From an uncultured Mesonia sp. (GTDB lineage: Bacteria > Bacteroidota > Bacteroidia > Flavobacteriales > Flavobacteriaceae): 64,000 nt of DNA. Both the position numbers and the translations under genes were made by a program. Numbering within the stretch: the stretch's first letter is position 1; each line of letters opens with the position of its first letter. Below are positions 1 to 9,948 of this stretch, one piece after another. Where the stretch lies: NCBI GenBank assembly GCA_958296185.1, contig CATQIB010000011.1, positions 40,404 through 104,403 of the forward strand. The letters are read 5' to 3'. Below the pieces are notes generated by a model that was not told where the DNA came from, searched no databases, and was given only the letters and a program-made list of their open reading frames with translations.

Positions 1-44
1 TCTTCTTAAAGGAATTGAAATCCGTAAAGACTTAAAAAAAGGTA

Positions 45-608
45 TTAAAAACGGTAGCCAATGCTTAGACCTGCATTAAACTCAATAGAAGAGAAGCGGT
101 CTTTTACTTCGTCGCTAAAATTCCTGGCGATATTGGCATAGGGTCCAATTACAAAACGGTCATTAAAATTCCATTTATAACCAGCGCCAATACCAATCAT
201 AAAGCTATCCATATCGGTAACTTGCTTAACTCTTACATCGTTTCCTTCTACGGCTTTGGTAACTTTCTCTTCAAATTCGCCAAAACGGTATTTTAAAAAC
301 GGGTTGATATAAACACCAGATCCAGGCATTTCTAAACCAAAGTAATACACATAACCTAGTTTTAAGCTGTTGGTATTAAAATCTCTAGAGCCTTTCTCGC
401 TATGGTAATTTATTCTATCATTGATAAGCACTTCTACATCTATGGCTTGATCATAACCAAAAAAATACTCGTAACCAACTTCTACAGAAGCAATGGCGAT
501 GGTGTTTGCAATATTTAGCTTTACTTCGCTATGTTTAAAATCTTCTTCTTGTGCCCAAGCACTTAGACTAATAAATAAAGCCAAACCGGCGGTAAGAATT
601 TTTTTCAT
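45..608 (-). CDS. outer membrane beta-barrel protein
   Basis: 187-aa ORF with signal peptide (MKKILTAGLALFISLSAWA), alternating beta-strand pattern and C-terminal aromatic residue (GYRF). Confidence 0.75.
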   Translation of the reverse strand: MKKILTAGLALFISLSAWAQEEDFKHSEVKLNIANTIAIASVEVGYEYFFGYDQAIDVEVLINDRINYHSEKGSRDFNTNSLKLGYVYYFGLEMPGSGVYINPFLKYRFGEFEEKVTKAVEGNDVRVKQVTDMDSFMIGIGAGYKWNFNDRFVIGPYANIARNFSDEVKDRFSSIEFNAGLSIGYRF

Positions 609-634
609 AATTATTTATTTCTAGCAAATATACA

Positions 635-1366
635 TTAATTTCTGCCTTTTTCATTTTTATAGATTTGGTAAACGGGCTCACTTTGATACACTTCTTTAGT
701 GCTTATTTCGATCATGGAGAGTTTACCTTTAAATGCGGCACCGGTATCTACATTTATTACATTGGCGGCTTGGTGAGGTTTCTCTTTATTAATCCGGGTA
801 ACCGGTGTATGCCCAATATAAATCTCTTTAAATAGTTTTAATCTTTTAGGATAATAAATATGATCTTGAGGTAAATTAGGGTCGAGCGATAAAGCGGTTT
901 CCCAAAGGGTTCTGTCCCAATAGCACATATAAGCTTCGTACTCATTATAAGGCCCATGCATGTTGGTGAAACCAGCGTGCAAAAATAAAATCTCCTCGTT
1001 TAAGACATAGTAATTTTTCATGCGTTCATAAAAAGCAATATGTGTGTTGATTTCCTTTTCGGAAAGCTCGGCATATGATTTTATGGTAGACTCACCCCCG
1101 TGCTGCAGCCACTGATTGTTCATTTCTTGGGTGATGAGCCATTGGTGAACCAAATCGTCATGGTTACCTCGAATAAAAACACAAGGCTGCTTTTTTTCTA
1201 GTTCGATTAAATAACTAACCACATGGGCAGAATCGCTCCAGCCATCTACATAATCGCCCAAAAATATTAGTAAGTCATCTGGGGTGATAGCTGCTTTTTT
1301 TAAAATTTGTTGAAGTGCTTTTAAGCCGCCATGAATATCTCCTATGGCAAAAATTCGTTGACTCAT
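635..1366 (-). CDS. PPP-family serine/threonine protein phosphatase (metallophosphoesterase)
   Basis: GDIHGG, GDYVDGWSDS and RGNHD motifs. Confidence 0.88.
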   Translation of the reverse strand: MSQRIFAIGDIHGGLKALQQILKKAAITPDDLLIFLGDYVDGWSDSAHVVSYLIELEKKQPCVFIRGNHDDLVHQWLITQEMNNQWLQHGGESTIKSYAELSEKEINTHIAFYERMKNYYVLNEEILFLHAGFTNMHGPYNEYEAYMCYWDRTLWETALSLDPNLPQDHIYYPKRLKLFKEIYIGHTPVTRINKEKPHQAANVINVDTGAAFKGKLSMIEISTKEVYQSEPVYQIYKNEKGRN

Positions 1367-2502
1367 GTGTTGCTGTAATTTACTTTTCTTAAAATGCGCA
1401 TGCTGTCTTTGTATCGCGCATAAATATCGGGATAATTTTCTTTTAAAAGGAGTCTTATCGCTTCCAATTGGTCAATGGCTTGTGGTAATTGATTAAAATA
1501 GCACAAAAGAGCGGTGACGGGTAAACGCTTTAAGTTTTCTTTTTCGGTTAAAGTTAATTTTTCTTGGGCTTTAATTTTCTTTATTAACTCATATTGACTA
1601 TTTAAAATATGAATTAAATTAGATTGGTCGTATTGCGGTGGTTTAAAAAGCATTTTACGGTTTATGGTATAGGTCATATTGGGAGAAAAGACAATTTGCA
1701 CTTCTTCAAGAGGGTAGTAACGATAATTTTTATTAAGACCTAGATGAACAAACTCGGTTATTTTAAAGCCTTGCTCATCATGCGCTATGGTTACTTCATC
1801 TAAATCAGAATAAAACAACTTTACCTGCTCGTTGATGAGCTCGATATTCACTCTAGAGTAAAATGTCCCGCGGTTGTTTACCTTTTTCTTTCCTGCCCAG
1901 CACAACACAAAGTACTCTCTAAATACCAAATAATTAGGGTTGTATAAATTGTTGCTTTCATAAAAATCAAAAACACCATCTAGCGTGAGTTTAATGTTGT
2001 TTTGTGCTTGTTTCTCAATACTTTCTAATACGGCTTTATTGTCTACAATGTTCTTGATTTCATGTTGTGGCTTACTAATGCTGCCTTCTCGTATAAAAAC
2101 ACTTGTCTTTTTATATTTCCAAATACTGCGCTTAAAAGAGCAAACTTTATCTTTTTGAGCTTTAATGCTTATCAACCCAATAACTTTTCCACGTTTAAGG
2201 TGTGCAAAAGGAATGTTTTCATAAATCACAAAGGGCGGATGCTTGAGATAAGCGTTGATGAGGTTTTGTATTTTACTATCGTCGTAAAAATCTACCCCTA
2301 CCAAATGGTTGTTTTGGTCATCTACACCTACCACAATATAGCTTGTATTATGCGGGTTAGCATTTGCCATGGCGCAAATATGCTTTAGCAATTTGGCTTT
2401 ACCTTCACGCTGATTAAGATTTAGTTTTAATTTTTTATCATAAAAGCTATTCTCAGAGCTATGGGCCAATAAGTTCTTTATGAGTAAGCGTTTATTAATC
2501 AT
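1363..2502 (-). CDS. AlbA_2/Schlafen-type putative DNA-binding / ATP-binding domain protein
   Basis: 'LKHICAMANANPHNTSYIVVGVDDQNNHLVGVDFYDD' resembles the AlbA_2 core; 4-bp overlap with the phosphatase gene. Confidence 0.7.
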   Translation of the reverse strand: MINKRLLIKNLLAHSSENSFYDKKLKLNLNQREGKAKLLKHICAMANANPHNTSYIVVGVDDQNNHLVGVDFYDDSKIQNLINAYLKHPPFVIYENIPFAHLKRGKVIGLISIKAQKDKVCSFKRSIWKYKKTSVFIREGSISKPQHEIKNIVDNKAVLESIEKQAQNNIKLTLDGVFDFYESNNLYNPNYLVFREYFVLCWAGKKKVNNRGTFYSRVNIELINEQVKLFYSDLDEVTIAHDEQGFKITEFVHLGLNKNYRYYPLEEVQIVFSPNMTYTINRKMLFKPPQYDQSNLIHILNSQYELIKKIKAQEKLTLTEKENLKRLPVTALLCYFNQLPQAIDQLEAIRLLLKENYPDIYARYKDSMRILRKVNYSNT

Positions 2503-3250
2503 GTTTATGAATAATAGTCGAGCTCGCTTGAGCGCTTGGCATTACTACCAATTCGGTAATATTAACATGTTCGGGTTGTTGTAGCATATATAAAATAGTA
2601 CGGGCTACGTCCTCAGCTTCTAGGGCTTTGTATCCTGTATATACTTGTTTTGCCCTTTCGGTATCATTTTTAAATCGCACTTCGCTAAAGTTAGTGGCTA
2701 CCAATCCAGGGTGCACGGCTCCCACTTTAACTCCTGTACCGTTTAAATCTAAACGCATGCCGTGATTTAGCGCATCTACAGCGTGCTTACTGGCACAATA
2801 TACATTGCCTTTTGGGTAAACTTCTTTGGCTGCGGTAGATCCTACGTTGATAATATGCCCCGATTTTCTCTCAACCATTTGGGGTAATACCGCCTGAGTT
2901 ACATACAGTAAACCTTTAACATTTATATCAAGCATAGCATCCCAATCTTCAGGATCGCCATCTTGTAAAAAATCTAAACCATGTGCATTTCCAGCATTGT
3001 TTATTAATATATCTATTCTAGAAAAACTTTGCGGAAGTTGCTTTACGGATGCATTTACTGCTTCACGGTTACGTACATCAAAAATTAATAAATGCGTTTT
3101 ACAACCGGTTAATTCTTTTTGCAATTTGATCAAGGCTTCATGATTTCGTCCACATAAAATTAAACGAGCATATTCTTTGCTTAAGCAAATGGCTGTGGCT
3201 CTACCAATACCACTAGAGGCACCTGTAATGAGTACTGTTTTGTCTTGCAT
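2495..3250 (-). CDS. SDR family NAD(P)-dependent oxidoreductase
   Basis: TGASSGIG, NNAG and YCASKHA motifs. Confidence 0.92.
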   Translation of the reverse strand: MQDKTVLITGASSGIGRATAICLSKEYARLILCGRNHEALIKLQKELTGCKTHLLIFDVRNREAVNASVKQLPQSFSRIDILINNAGNAHGLDFLQDGDPEDWDAMLDINVKGLLYVTQAVLPQMVERKSGHIINVGSTAAKEVYPKGNVYCASKHAVDALNHGMRLDLNGTGVKVGAVHPGLVATNFSEVRFKNDTERAKQVYTGYKALEAEDVARTILYMLQQPEHVNITELVVMPSAQASSTIIHKHD

Positions 3251-3480
3251 ATTTTAATTTTTATTAAAGTTAGCCGAATTTTTAAAAACAAAAGTTAATT
3301 CAGCTTTAAAAATGTTCATTACTGCAACAACCGCTAAAATTTTTCGTCTAAATAAGAAAGCCCTAAACGGGATGCGAAATCATAAGGCTTTTAACCAATT
3401 CTTAACAAGGATTCATGAATAATTTTATGATTTTGCGATGTTATTTAAAAAGCTAATTTTACGATTTAAAATAATAAAAT

Positions 3481-4485
3481 ATGGAGCAAGAAAATCAAAC
3501 AATAGATATAGCGAGCATCAATGAAAAAATAGAACGCGAAAGTGCTTTTGTGAGTATTTTAATGGCCGAGATGGATAAGGTTATTGTGGGGCAAAAACAT
3601 ATGGTAGAGCGTTTGCTTATTGGATTGTTGGGTCAAGGCCATATTTTATTAGAGGGTGTACCCGGATTGGCAAAAACCTTAGCCATAAATACCTTGTCTA
3701 AGGCAATTCAAGCCAGTTTTAGTCGTATACAATTTACACCAGATTTACTACCGGCAGATGTAATAGGTACCATGATTTATAATATGAAAATCAATGATTT
3801 TAGTATAAAAAAGGGTCCCATTTTCGCCAATTTTGTTCTAGCCGATGAGATTAACCGTGCACCAGCAAAGGTGCAGTCTGCCCTGCTTGAGGCGATGCAA
3901 GAAAAACAAGTTACCATTGGCGATGAGACTTTTGTTCTTGATAAGCCTTTCTTGGTTATGGCTACTCAAAACCCAGTTGAGCAAGAAGGTACTTATCCAC
4001 TTCCCGAAGCTCAAGTTGACCGTTTTATGCTAAAAACGGTTATAGACTATCCGAGTCTTGAAGATGAGCAAAAAGTGGTACGCGCCAATTTAAAAGGTAG
4101 TTTTGCGAAGGTAAATCCGGTAATTAGCACTCAGCAAATTTTACAGGCCCAGCAGACGGTGCGCGAGGTGTATATGGATGAAAAAATTGAAAAATACATT
4201 CTAGACATTATTTTCGCCACTCGATACCCAGAAAAATATAAGTTAGATAGCCTTAAACCGCTTATTTCATTTGGTGCCTCACCAAGAGGAAGTATTAACT
4301 TGGCAACCGCAGCCAAATGTTACGCCTTTATTAAGCGCCGTGGTTATGTGATTCCCGAGGATGTTCGGGCGGTTGTACTCGACGTGTTGCGACACCGTAT
4401 AGGTATTACCTATGAAGCTGAAGCCGAAAATATCACCTCTGAAGATATTATTCATAAAATTGTAAACGTGATTGAAGTACCTTAA
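3481..4485 (+). CDS. MoxR-family AAA+ ATPase
   Basis: Walker A GVPGLAKT, ADEINRAPAKVQSALLEAMQE; first gene of the Bat operon. Confidence 0.93.
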   Translation: MEQENQTIDIASINEKIERESAFVSILMAEMDKVIVGQKHMVERLLIGLLGQGHILLEGVPGLAKTLAINTLSKAIQASFSRIQFTPDLLPADVIGTMIYNMKINDFSIKKGPIFANFVLADEINRAPAKVQSALLEAMQEKQVTIGDETFVLDKPFLVMATQNPVEQEGTYPLPEAQVDRFMLKTVIDYPSLEDEQKVVRANLKGSFAKVNPVISTQQILQAQQTVREVYMDEKIEKYILDIIFATRYPEKYKLDSLKPLISFGASPRGSINLATAAKCYAFIKRRGYVIPEDVRAVVLDVLRHRIGITYEAEAENITSEDIIHKIVNVIEVP

Positions 4486-4532
4486 ATAGGAGCGGTAGGC
4501 AGAAGAGGTATTGTGTGAGCTGAATTTATAGT

Positions 4533-5399
4533 ATGGAAACAAAGGAATTACTAAAAAAAGTTAGAAAAATTGAAATTAAAACCCGCCGGCTGAGTAATCA
4601 TCTTTTTGGCGGGGAATACCACTCTGCTTTTAAAGGTAGGGGAATGACTTTTAGCGAAGTAAGACAATATCAATTTGGAGACGATGTAAGGGCTATAGAT
4701 TGGAATGTAACAGCTCGTTATAATGAACCCTTTGTAAAGGTCTTTGAAGAGGAGCGCGAACTTACTATGATGCTAGCGGTTGATGTTTCTTCTTCGGCTA
4801 ATTTTGGTACACGAGCCGCTTTTAAACGCGATATTTTAACAGAAATTGCGGCTACCTTGGCCTTTTCGGCTACCCAAAACAATGATAAAATAGGTTTATT
4901 GCTCTTTACAGATAAGGTTGAGTTGTATATTCCGCCCAAAAAAGGCCGCTCACATGTTTTGCGCATCATTCGGGAATTAATTGAGTTTGAACCCCAGAAT
5001 AACCAAACAGATATCAATCAGGCTTTACAGTATTTACAAAATATGTTGCGTAAAAGCGCTATTCTTTTCATCTTATCGGATTTTATGAGCGGTAGCTACG
5101 AAAAACCACTAAAAATACTAAGCAAAAAGCACGATGTAACGGGAATTAGGGTGTACGACGAACGTGAATTTGAAATGCCCAATGTGGGTTTGGTGCAAAT
5201 GCAAGATGCAGAGACTAATCAAATAAAATTGGTGAATACAAGTTCTGCTAGGATACGAAAAGCCTATAAAACTAATTACCTTAAACAAGTAGATTATTTC
5301 AAAAAAGCATTTAAAGCAAGTGGGGCTGGTGTTTTACAAACACGCGTAGACGAGAGTTATGTGAGAAAATTGTTGGGTTATTTTAAACAGAGAGGCTAA
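4533..5399 (+). CDS. DUF58 domain-containing protein
   Basis: 'GRGMTFSEVRQYQFGDDVRAIDWNVTAR' DUF58 signature downstream of MoxR. Confidence 0.93.
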   Translation: METKELLKKVRKIEIKTRRLSNHLFGGEYHSAFKGRGMTFSEVRQYQFGDDVRAIDWNVTARYNEPFVKVFEEERELTMMLAVDVSSSANFGTRAAFKRDILTEIAATLAFSATQNNDKIGLLLFTDKVELYIPPKKGRSHVLRIIRELIEFEPQNNQTDINQALQYLQNMLRKSAILFILSDFMSGSYEKPLKILSKKHDVTGIRVYDEREFEMPNVGLVQMQDAETNQIKLVNTSSARIRKAYKTNYLKQVDYFKKAFKASGAGVLQTRVDESYVRKLLGYFKQRG

Positions 5400-5400
5400 T

Positions 5401-7032
5401 ATGGGTAATGATAAAACATTCAGTTTTTTTAATAGTAGGGCTTTGTTCATTCTTGCGCTTAGTCTATTTTGTGTTAACCATGACTCCGGCGCGCAAGAAA
5501 TCCGCGCAAGCTTAGATACCAATCAAATAAAAATTGGCGAGCAAATTAATTATAAAATTGAAGTGGTTGCCGATAGCTCGGCCCAAATTAAATTCACAGA
5601 AGGCCAAAGTTTTTTACCTCTAGAGGTGGTAGAAACTAGCTTAGACACTTTAACAGCAAAAGAGAAATTAAAATTTATAAAAAATTATACTATTACTTCT
5701 TTTGATGCTGGTGAATATATGTTGCCAGGCCAGACGGTGAGTGTTAATAATTATAATTTTTATACCGATTCTTTAGCTGTTGAGGTATTGGACGTTGAGG
5801 TAGATACTACCAAACAAAAACTATATCCGGTTAAAGAATCCGTTTACTATGAACCACCACTATCTTTTAACTATTGGATTCTTGTAGGTATTTTAGTACT
5901 GGTTTTGATATTGCTAGTTTTAGCTATTTATTTACGAAAGAAAAAAAGTAGTCAAAAAGCCAAATTACCGCCTTTTGATCAAGCCTTATTGAGATTAAAA
6001 GAGCTCGACCAGCAAGATTTGTTAGCTCAAGGGAAAGAGAAACGATTTTACACGGTCTTAACTGAAGCATTAAAAGGGTATGTAGACGAAGAGATCGATG
6101 CGCGAGCATTAGAAAGTACTACTTCAGAGTTTATCGCCTTATTAAAAGTCAAACAAAGCCAAGGTAAATTGCTGCTCGAAAATGAGCTAATAGATGAATT
6201 TGAGCTTTTTCTAAAGCGAGCAGATCTAGTAAAGTTTGCCGGATTTAAACAAGGTAAGCTAGCCGCTCAAGAAGATCGAAAAAGAACAGAAAAATATATA
6301 CAAGATTTAAAGACTGCTATACCAGCGCCAACCTTAGAAAAACTCCAACAAGACGAAGCCTACCTTGCCGCCCAAAGAAAGAAACAGAAAAAAAGAAAGA
6401 TAATTTATGCAGGTATAATTGTTCTGGGTGTGGCGATTGCCAGTGGAGCTGCGTTTACAGCCTTTAAAGGCACCGATTTTGTGCGCGAGCTGTTGGTTTA
6501 TGACGCTAATAAAGAGCTTCTTAACCAAGAATGGATCAGCAGTAATTACGGATACCCTGAAGTTAAGATCATCACGCCTCAGGTGCTCACCCGTAGACTC
6601 CAGGACCAAATCAACAAAACAGACGTACCTCAAGGCGGAAGCGTAGAAGAGTTTTATTATGGAACTATGAGCGCACCTTACCATATTGTAGTGCGCACCA
6701 TGGTTTATCCTAAAAAAACTCAATTCATACTGGATCAAAGTATTGCTGCTATTCAACAGGATTTAGAAAAAATAGGCGCTAAAAATATTCTTGTAAAGGA
6801 TGAAGATTTCACAACTATAGATGGCATAAAGGGCAAAAAAGTTTTTGGGAGCTTTAGCTATTCACCAGAAGAGAAGGAGCAAACGATAAGAAAAAGCTAT
6901 CAGATTTTAAATTTTGGTTATCAAGGAGCTTTCCAACAAATTATATTAATTTATCCAGATCAAGATAGCTATGCACAGGAGATTACCTCGCGCATTGTTA
7001 ATTCTGTTGAATTAAATACGGCCAAAAAATGA
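5401..7032 (+). CDS. Bat-operon membrane protein, BatD-like N-terminal region
   Basis: signal peptide, two TM segments, position between DUF58 and BatA genes. Confidence 0.6.
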   Translation: MGNDKTFSFFNSRALFILALSLFCVNHDSGAQEIRASLDTNQIKIGEQINYKIEVVADSSAQIKFTEGQSFLPLEVVETSLDTLTAKEKLKFIKNYTITSFDAGEYMLPGQTVSVNNYNFYTDSLAVEVLDVEVDTTKQKLYPVKESVYYEPPLSFNYWILVGILVLVLILLVLAIYLRKKKSSQKAKLPPFDQALLRLKELDQQDLLAQGKEKRFYTVLTEALKGYVDEEIDARALESTTSEFIALLKVKQSQGKLLLENELIDEFELFLKRADLVKFAGFKQGKLAAQEDRKRTEKYIQDLKTAIPAPTLEKLQQDEAYLAAQRKKQKKRKIIYAGIIVLGVAIASGAAFTAFKGTDFVRELLVYDANKELLNQEWISSNYGYPEVKIITPQVLTRRLQDQINKTDVPQGGSVEEFYYGTMSAPYHIVVRTMVYPKKTQFILDQSIAAIQQDLEKIGAKNILVKDEDFTTIDGIKGKKVFGSFSYSPEEKEQTIRKSYQILNFGYQGAFQQIILIYPDQDSYAQEITSRIVNSVELNTAKK

Positions 7033-8042
7033 TTACAGCATTTAACGATATTACATTTGAGCACCCACAGTGGTTTTGGCTATTTTTGATTTTCCCGTTT
7101 ATAATGGCTTGGCAATTTTACACCTATAACAAGCAAAATGCAACGGTGAAACTATCGAGCCTATCTGGATTTTCGGGAGATCAAGGTTGGCTTCCTAAGC
7201 TTAAACCTATTTTAATGATCTTTAGGCTTCTCGCCGTAGGTTTTTTAATTACGGCTATGGCTCGGCCAAGAACTGTAGATGTTTCTACCCAGACCAATAC
7301 TACCCAAGGAGTTGATATTGTCATGGCCATAGATGTTTCGGCCAGTATGTTGGCAAGAGATTTAGAACCCAATCGCTTGGAAGCTTTAAAAGAAGTGGCT
7401 TCAGATTTTGTCCAAGCGCGACCAACAGATCGAATTGGACTTGTGGTTTATGCCGGTGAGAGTTTTACCAAAACCCCTATTACCAGTGATAAACGCATTG
7501 TGCTCAATGCCCTCAATGATATTGAATACAACACGCTAATAGAAAGCGGTACCGCAATTGGTATGGGATTGGCTACCTCGGTTAACCGATTAAAAGATAG
7601 TGAAGCAAAAAGCAAAGTAATTATACTTTTAACCGATGGGGTAAATAACGCTGGCTTTATAGACCCTAAAATAGCTACCGAATTAGCCTTAGAATATGAT
7701 ATAAAAACCTATACCATAGGCTTAGGCAGTAACGGTATGGCTTTAGGCCCTGTATCTATTGATCGTCAAGGAAATTTTAATTACGGTAGGGTGCCTGTTG
7801 AAATCGACGAAGCTTTGCTAAAAGAAATAGCTAAGAAAACTGGAGGACGATACTTTAGAGCAACAGATAAAGATAAACTCGAAAAAATTTATGAAGAAAT
7901 AAATAAGCTAGAAACAACAGAGATAGAAGAGTTTAAGTTTTATAATTATGACGAAAAGTACCGTGTTTTGGTACTAATAGCAGCCTTTTTATTACTGTTA
8001 GAAGTATTGATTAAGAATACCTTATTAAGAAGCTTTGTGTAA
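7029..8042 (+). CDS. batA: VWA domain protein BatA
   Basis: MIDAS DVSASM, N- and C-terminal TM helices, operon position. Confidence 0.88.
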   Translation: MITAFNDITFEHPQWFWLFLIFPFIMAWQFYTYNKQNATVKLSSLSGFSGDQGWLPKLKPILMIFRLLAVGFLITAMARPRTVDVSTQTNTTQGVDIVMAIDVSASMLARDLEPNRLEALKEVASDFVQARPTDRIGLVVYAGESFTKTPITSDKRIVLNALNDIEYNTLIESGTAIGMGLATSVNRLKDSEAKSKVIILLTDGVNNAGFIDPKIATELALEYDIKTYTIGLGSNGMALGPVSIDRQGNFNYGRVPVEIDEALLKEIAKKTGGRYFRATDKDKLEKIYEEINKLETTEIEEFKFYNYDEKYRVLVLIAAFLLLLEVLIKNTLLRSFV

Positions 8043-9098
8043 ATGTTTGTATTAGAAGAGAAAATATATTTTTGGTTATTGGCATTAATCCCCGTTCTAA
8101 TAATGGTTTTTTTGCTCAATCTGTGGTGGCGAAAACGCAAGCAAAACCTATTTGCCGAAAAACAATTTTTGCAAGAATTAAGTCCAGATAAAAGTGTAAT
8201 AAAACCTATTATAAAATTAATATTGTGGTGTTTTATTTTTAGCGCCATTGCCTTTGCTTTAGTCAATCCTAAAATAGGATCAAAAACCGAAACCATAAAA
8301 AGGGAAGGGGTAGATATAGTTTTTGCCATGGACGTTTCAAAATCCATGTTAGCCGAAGATATAGCACCCAACCGATTGGATAAAAGCAAGCAAATTGTAA
8401 ACCAAATCGTCAACAGTTTAGCCAGTGATCGTATTGGGATTATTGCCTATGCGGGTAGCGCTTTCCCACAGTTGCCTATTACCACAGATTATAGTTCGGC
8501 TAAGTTGTTTTTACAGGCCTTAAATACCAATATGGTCTCTAGCCAAGGAACCGCTATTGGGGAAGCTATACAATTGGCTCAAAGCTACTATCCAGAAAAC
8601 AGTAAAACCAGTAAGGTATTAATTATTTTAAGCGATGGGGAAAACCACGACCATCAAATATCTGAAATTCTCGCAGATGCAAAAGAAAATGAATTAACGG
8701 TTATTACCATAGGGGTGGGAACGCTTAAGGGAAGTACTATTCCTATAAAAGAGAGCGGTAGAGTAAAGCAATATAAAAAAGACAAGAATGGAGAAACGGT
8801 TATTACCCGTTTAGATCCTAGTACTTTAGAACAAATTGCGGCAGCTACAAATGGCACATACATTGATGGTACAAATACCCAAGAAGTGATAAACCAAGTG
8901 AGTGAAGCCTTGAGTAAAATTGAAAAAACAGAATTTGAAACCAAGCAATACGCCAGTTACAAAGATCAATTTCAATGGTTTGTAGGCCTAGCGCTACTTT
9001 TGGTTATCCTTGAACTTTTGGTGTTCGATAAAAAAACAGCTTGGGTGAAACGTTTAAATTTGTTTAATGATAAAGACAAAAGGCATGATAATAAATAA
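8043..9098 (+). CDS. batB: VWA domain protein BatB
   Basis: MIDAS DVSKSM, second VWA gene of the Bat operon. Confidence 0.88.
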   Translation: MFVLEEKIYFWLLALIPVLIMVFLLNLWWRKRKQNLFAEKQFLQELSPDKSVIKPIIKLILWCFIFSAIAFALVNPKIGSKTETIKREGVDIVFAMDVSKSMLAEDIAPNRLDKSKQIVNQIVNSLASDRIGIIAYAGSAFPQLPITTDYSSAKLFLQALNTNMVSSQGTAIGEAIQLAQSYYPENSKTSKVLIILSDGENHDHQISEILADAKENELTVITIGVGTLKGSTIPIKESGRVKQYKKDKNGETVITRLDPSTLEQIAAATNGTYIDGTNTQEVINQVSEALSKIEKTEFETKQYASYKDQFQWFVGLALLLVILELLVFDKKTAWVKRLNLFNDKDKRHDNK

Positions 9099-9948
9099 GG
9101 TATATTTTAGCTTTGTGCTATTGTTCCTTTACGGATTTGTATCCGTCCAAGGACAAGAACGCTTATCTGAAAATCAAAAACAAGCCCAGTCTTATCTTTC
9201 TGAAGCGCAGCAGGCCATTGAAGAAGAAGATTTCCCTGCAGCCGAAGCCGCTTATCGCAAAGCCATTGCCAAAGATCCAGATCTGGCCGAAGCACGGTAT
9301 AATATAGGGAATCTGTACTCCAATAATTCAAAACCAAAAGAAGCCAGTACACGCTTTTTTGAAGCAGGTCAAAAAGCCAATGCAAAAGCTTTAAAGCATA
9401 AAGCATTTCATAACCAAGGCAATATGTTTATGAGTCAAAAAAACTATGCCGCTGCGGTCGAGGCCTATAAACAGGCTTTACGTAATAATCCTAACGATGA
9501 CCAAACCCGATACAACTTAGCTTTGGCCAAAAAAATGCAAGAAAAAGAACAACAGAACCAAGACAATCAAGACGATCAAGACAACCAGGATAAAAAAGAT
9601 AATCAAGAGAATAAGGATAATCAGAGTAAAGATAATCAAGATCAAAATAACCAAAACAACCAAAACAATCAAGATCAGGACGATTCTAAGAATAAAGATA
9701 AGCCCCAGGACGAGGGAGATAAAAAACAAGATAGCCAACAACCCAAAGATCAAGAGCAGAAAGATGACCCGGCAAAGCCCGAAGAAGGCGATGGGCAAAA
9801 AGAGCCACAGCCTAGCGAAGGAAAACTTTCTCCTCAGCAAATTAAAAACTTATTAGAGGCTATGGAGAATCAAGAAAAAGAAATTCAAGATAAAATAAAC
9901 GCTAAAAAAGTAAAAGGTAAAAAAGTTCAAACAGATAAAGATTGGTAG
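9085..9948 (+). CDS. batC: tetratricopeptide protein BatC with Asp/Asn/Gln/Lys-rich low-complexity tail
   Basis: TPR repeats; ATG at 9085 (MIINKVYF) starts a normal signal peptide, in frame with listed 9067. Confidence 0.85.
   Translation: MIINKVYFSFVLLFLYGFVSVQGQERLSENQKQAQSYLSEAQQAIEEEDFPAAEAAYRKAIAKDPDLAEARYNIGNLYSNNSKPKEASTRFFEAGQKANAKALKHKAFHNQGNMFMSQKNYAAAVEAYKQALRNNPNDDQTRYNLALAKKMQEKEQQNQDNQDDQDNQDKKDNQENKDNQSKDNQDQNNQNNQNNQDQDDSKNKDKPQDEGDKKQDSQQPKDQEQKDDPAKPEEGDGQKEPQPSEGKLSPQQIKNLLEAMENQEKEIQDKINAKKVKGKKVQTDKDW

Noticed and set aside
2062-2388. 108-aa plus-strand ORF inside the AlbA_2 gene
   Set aside because: Fully antisense to a coding gene whose frame has family-like motifs.
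6334-6756. 140-aa minus-strand ORF in the Bat operon
   Set aside because: Lies within a well-supported plus-strand CDS; no recognisable motifs.
9541-9790. CRISPR-like periodic repeats
   Set aside because: Repeats are short, imperfect, in frame with a protein and without spacers.
9517-9840. 107-aa Leu/Ile/Val-rich ORF on the minus strand
   Set aside because: Antisense of the low-complexity D/N/Q/K-rich batC tail; a composition artefact with no independent coding signal.
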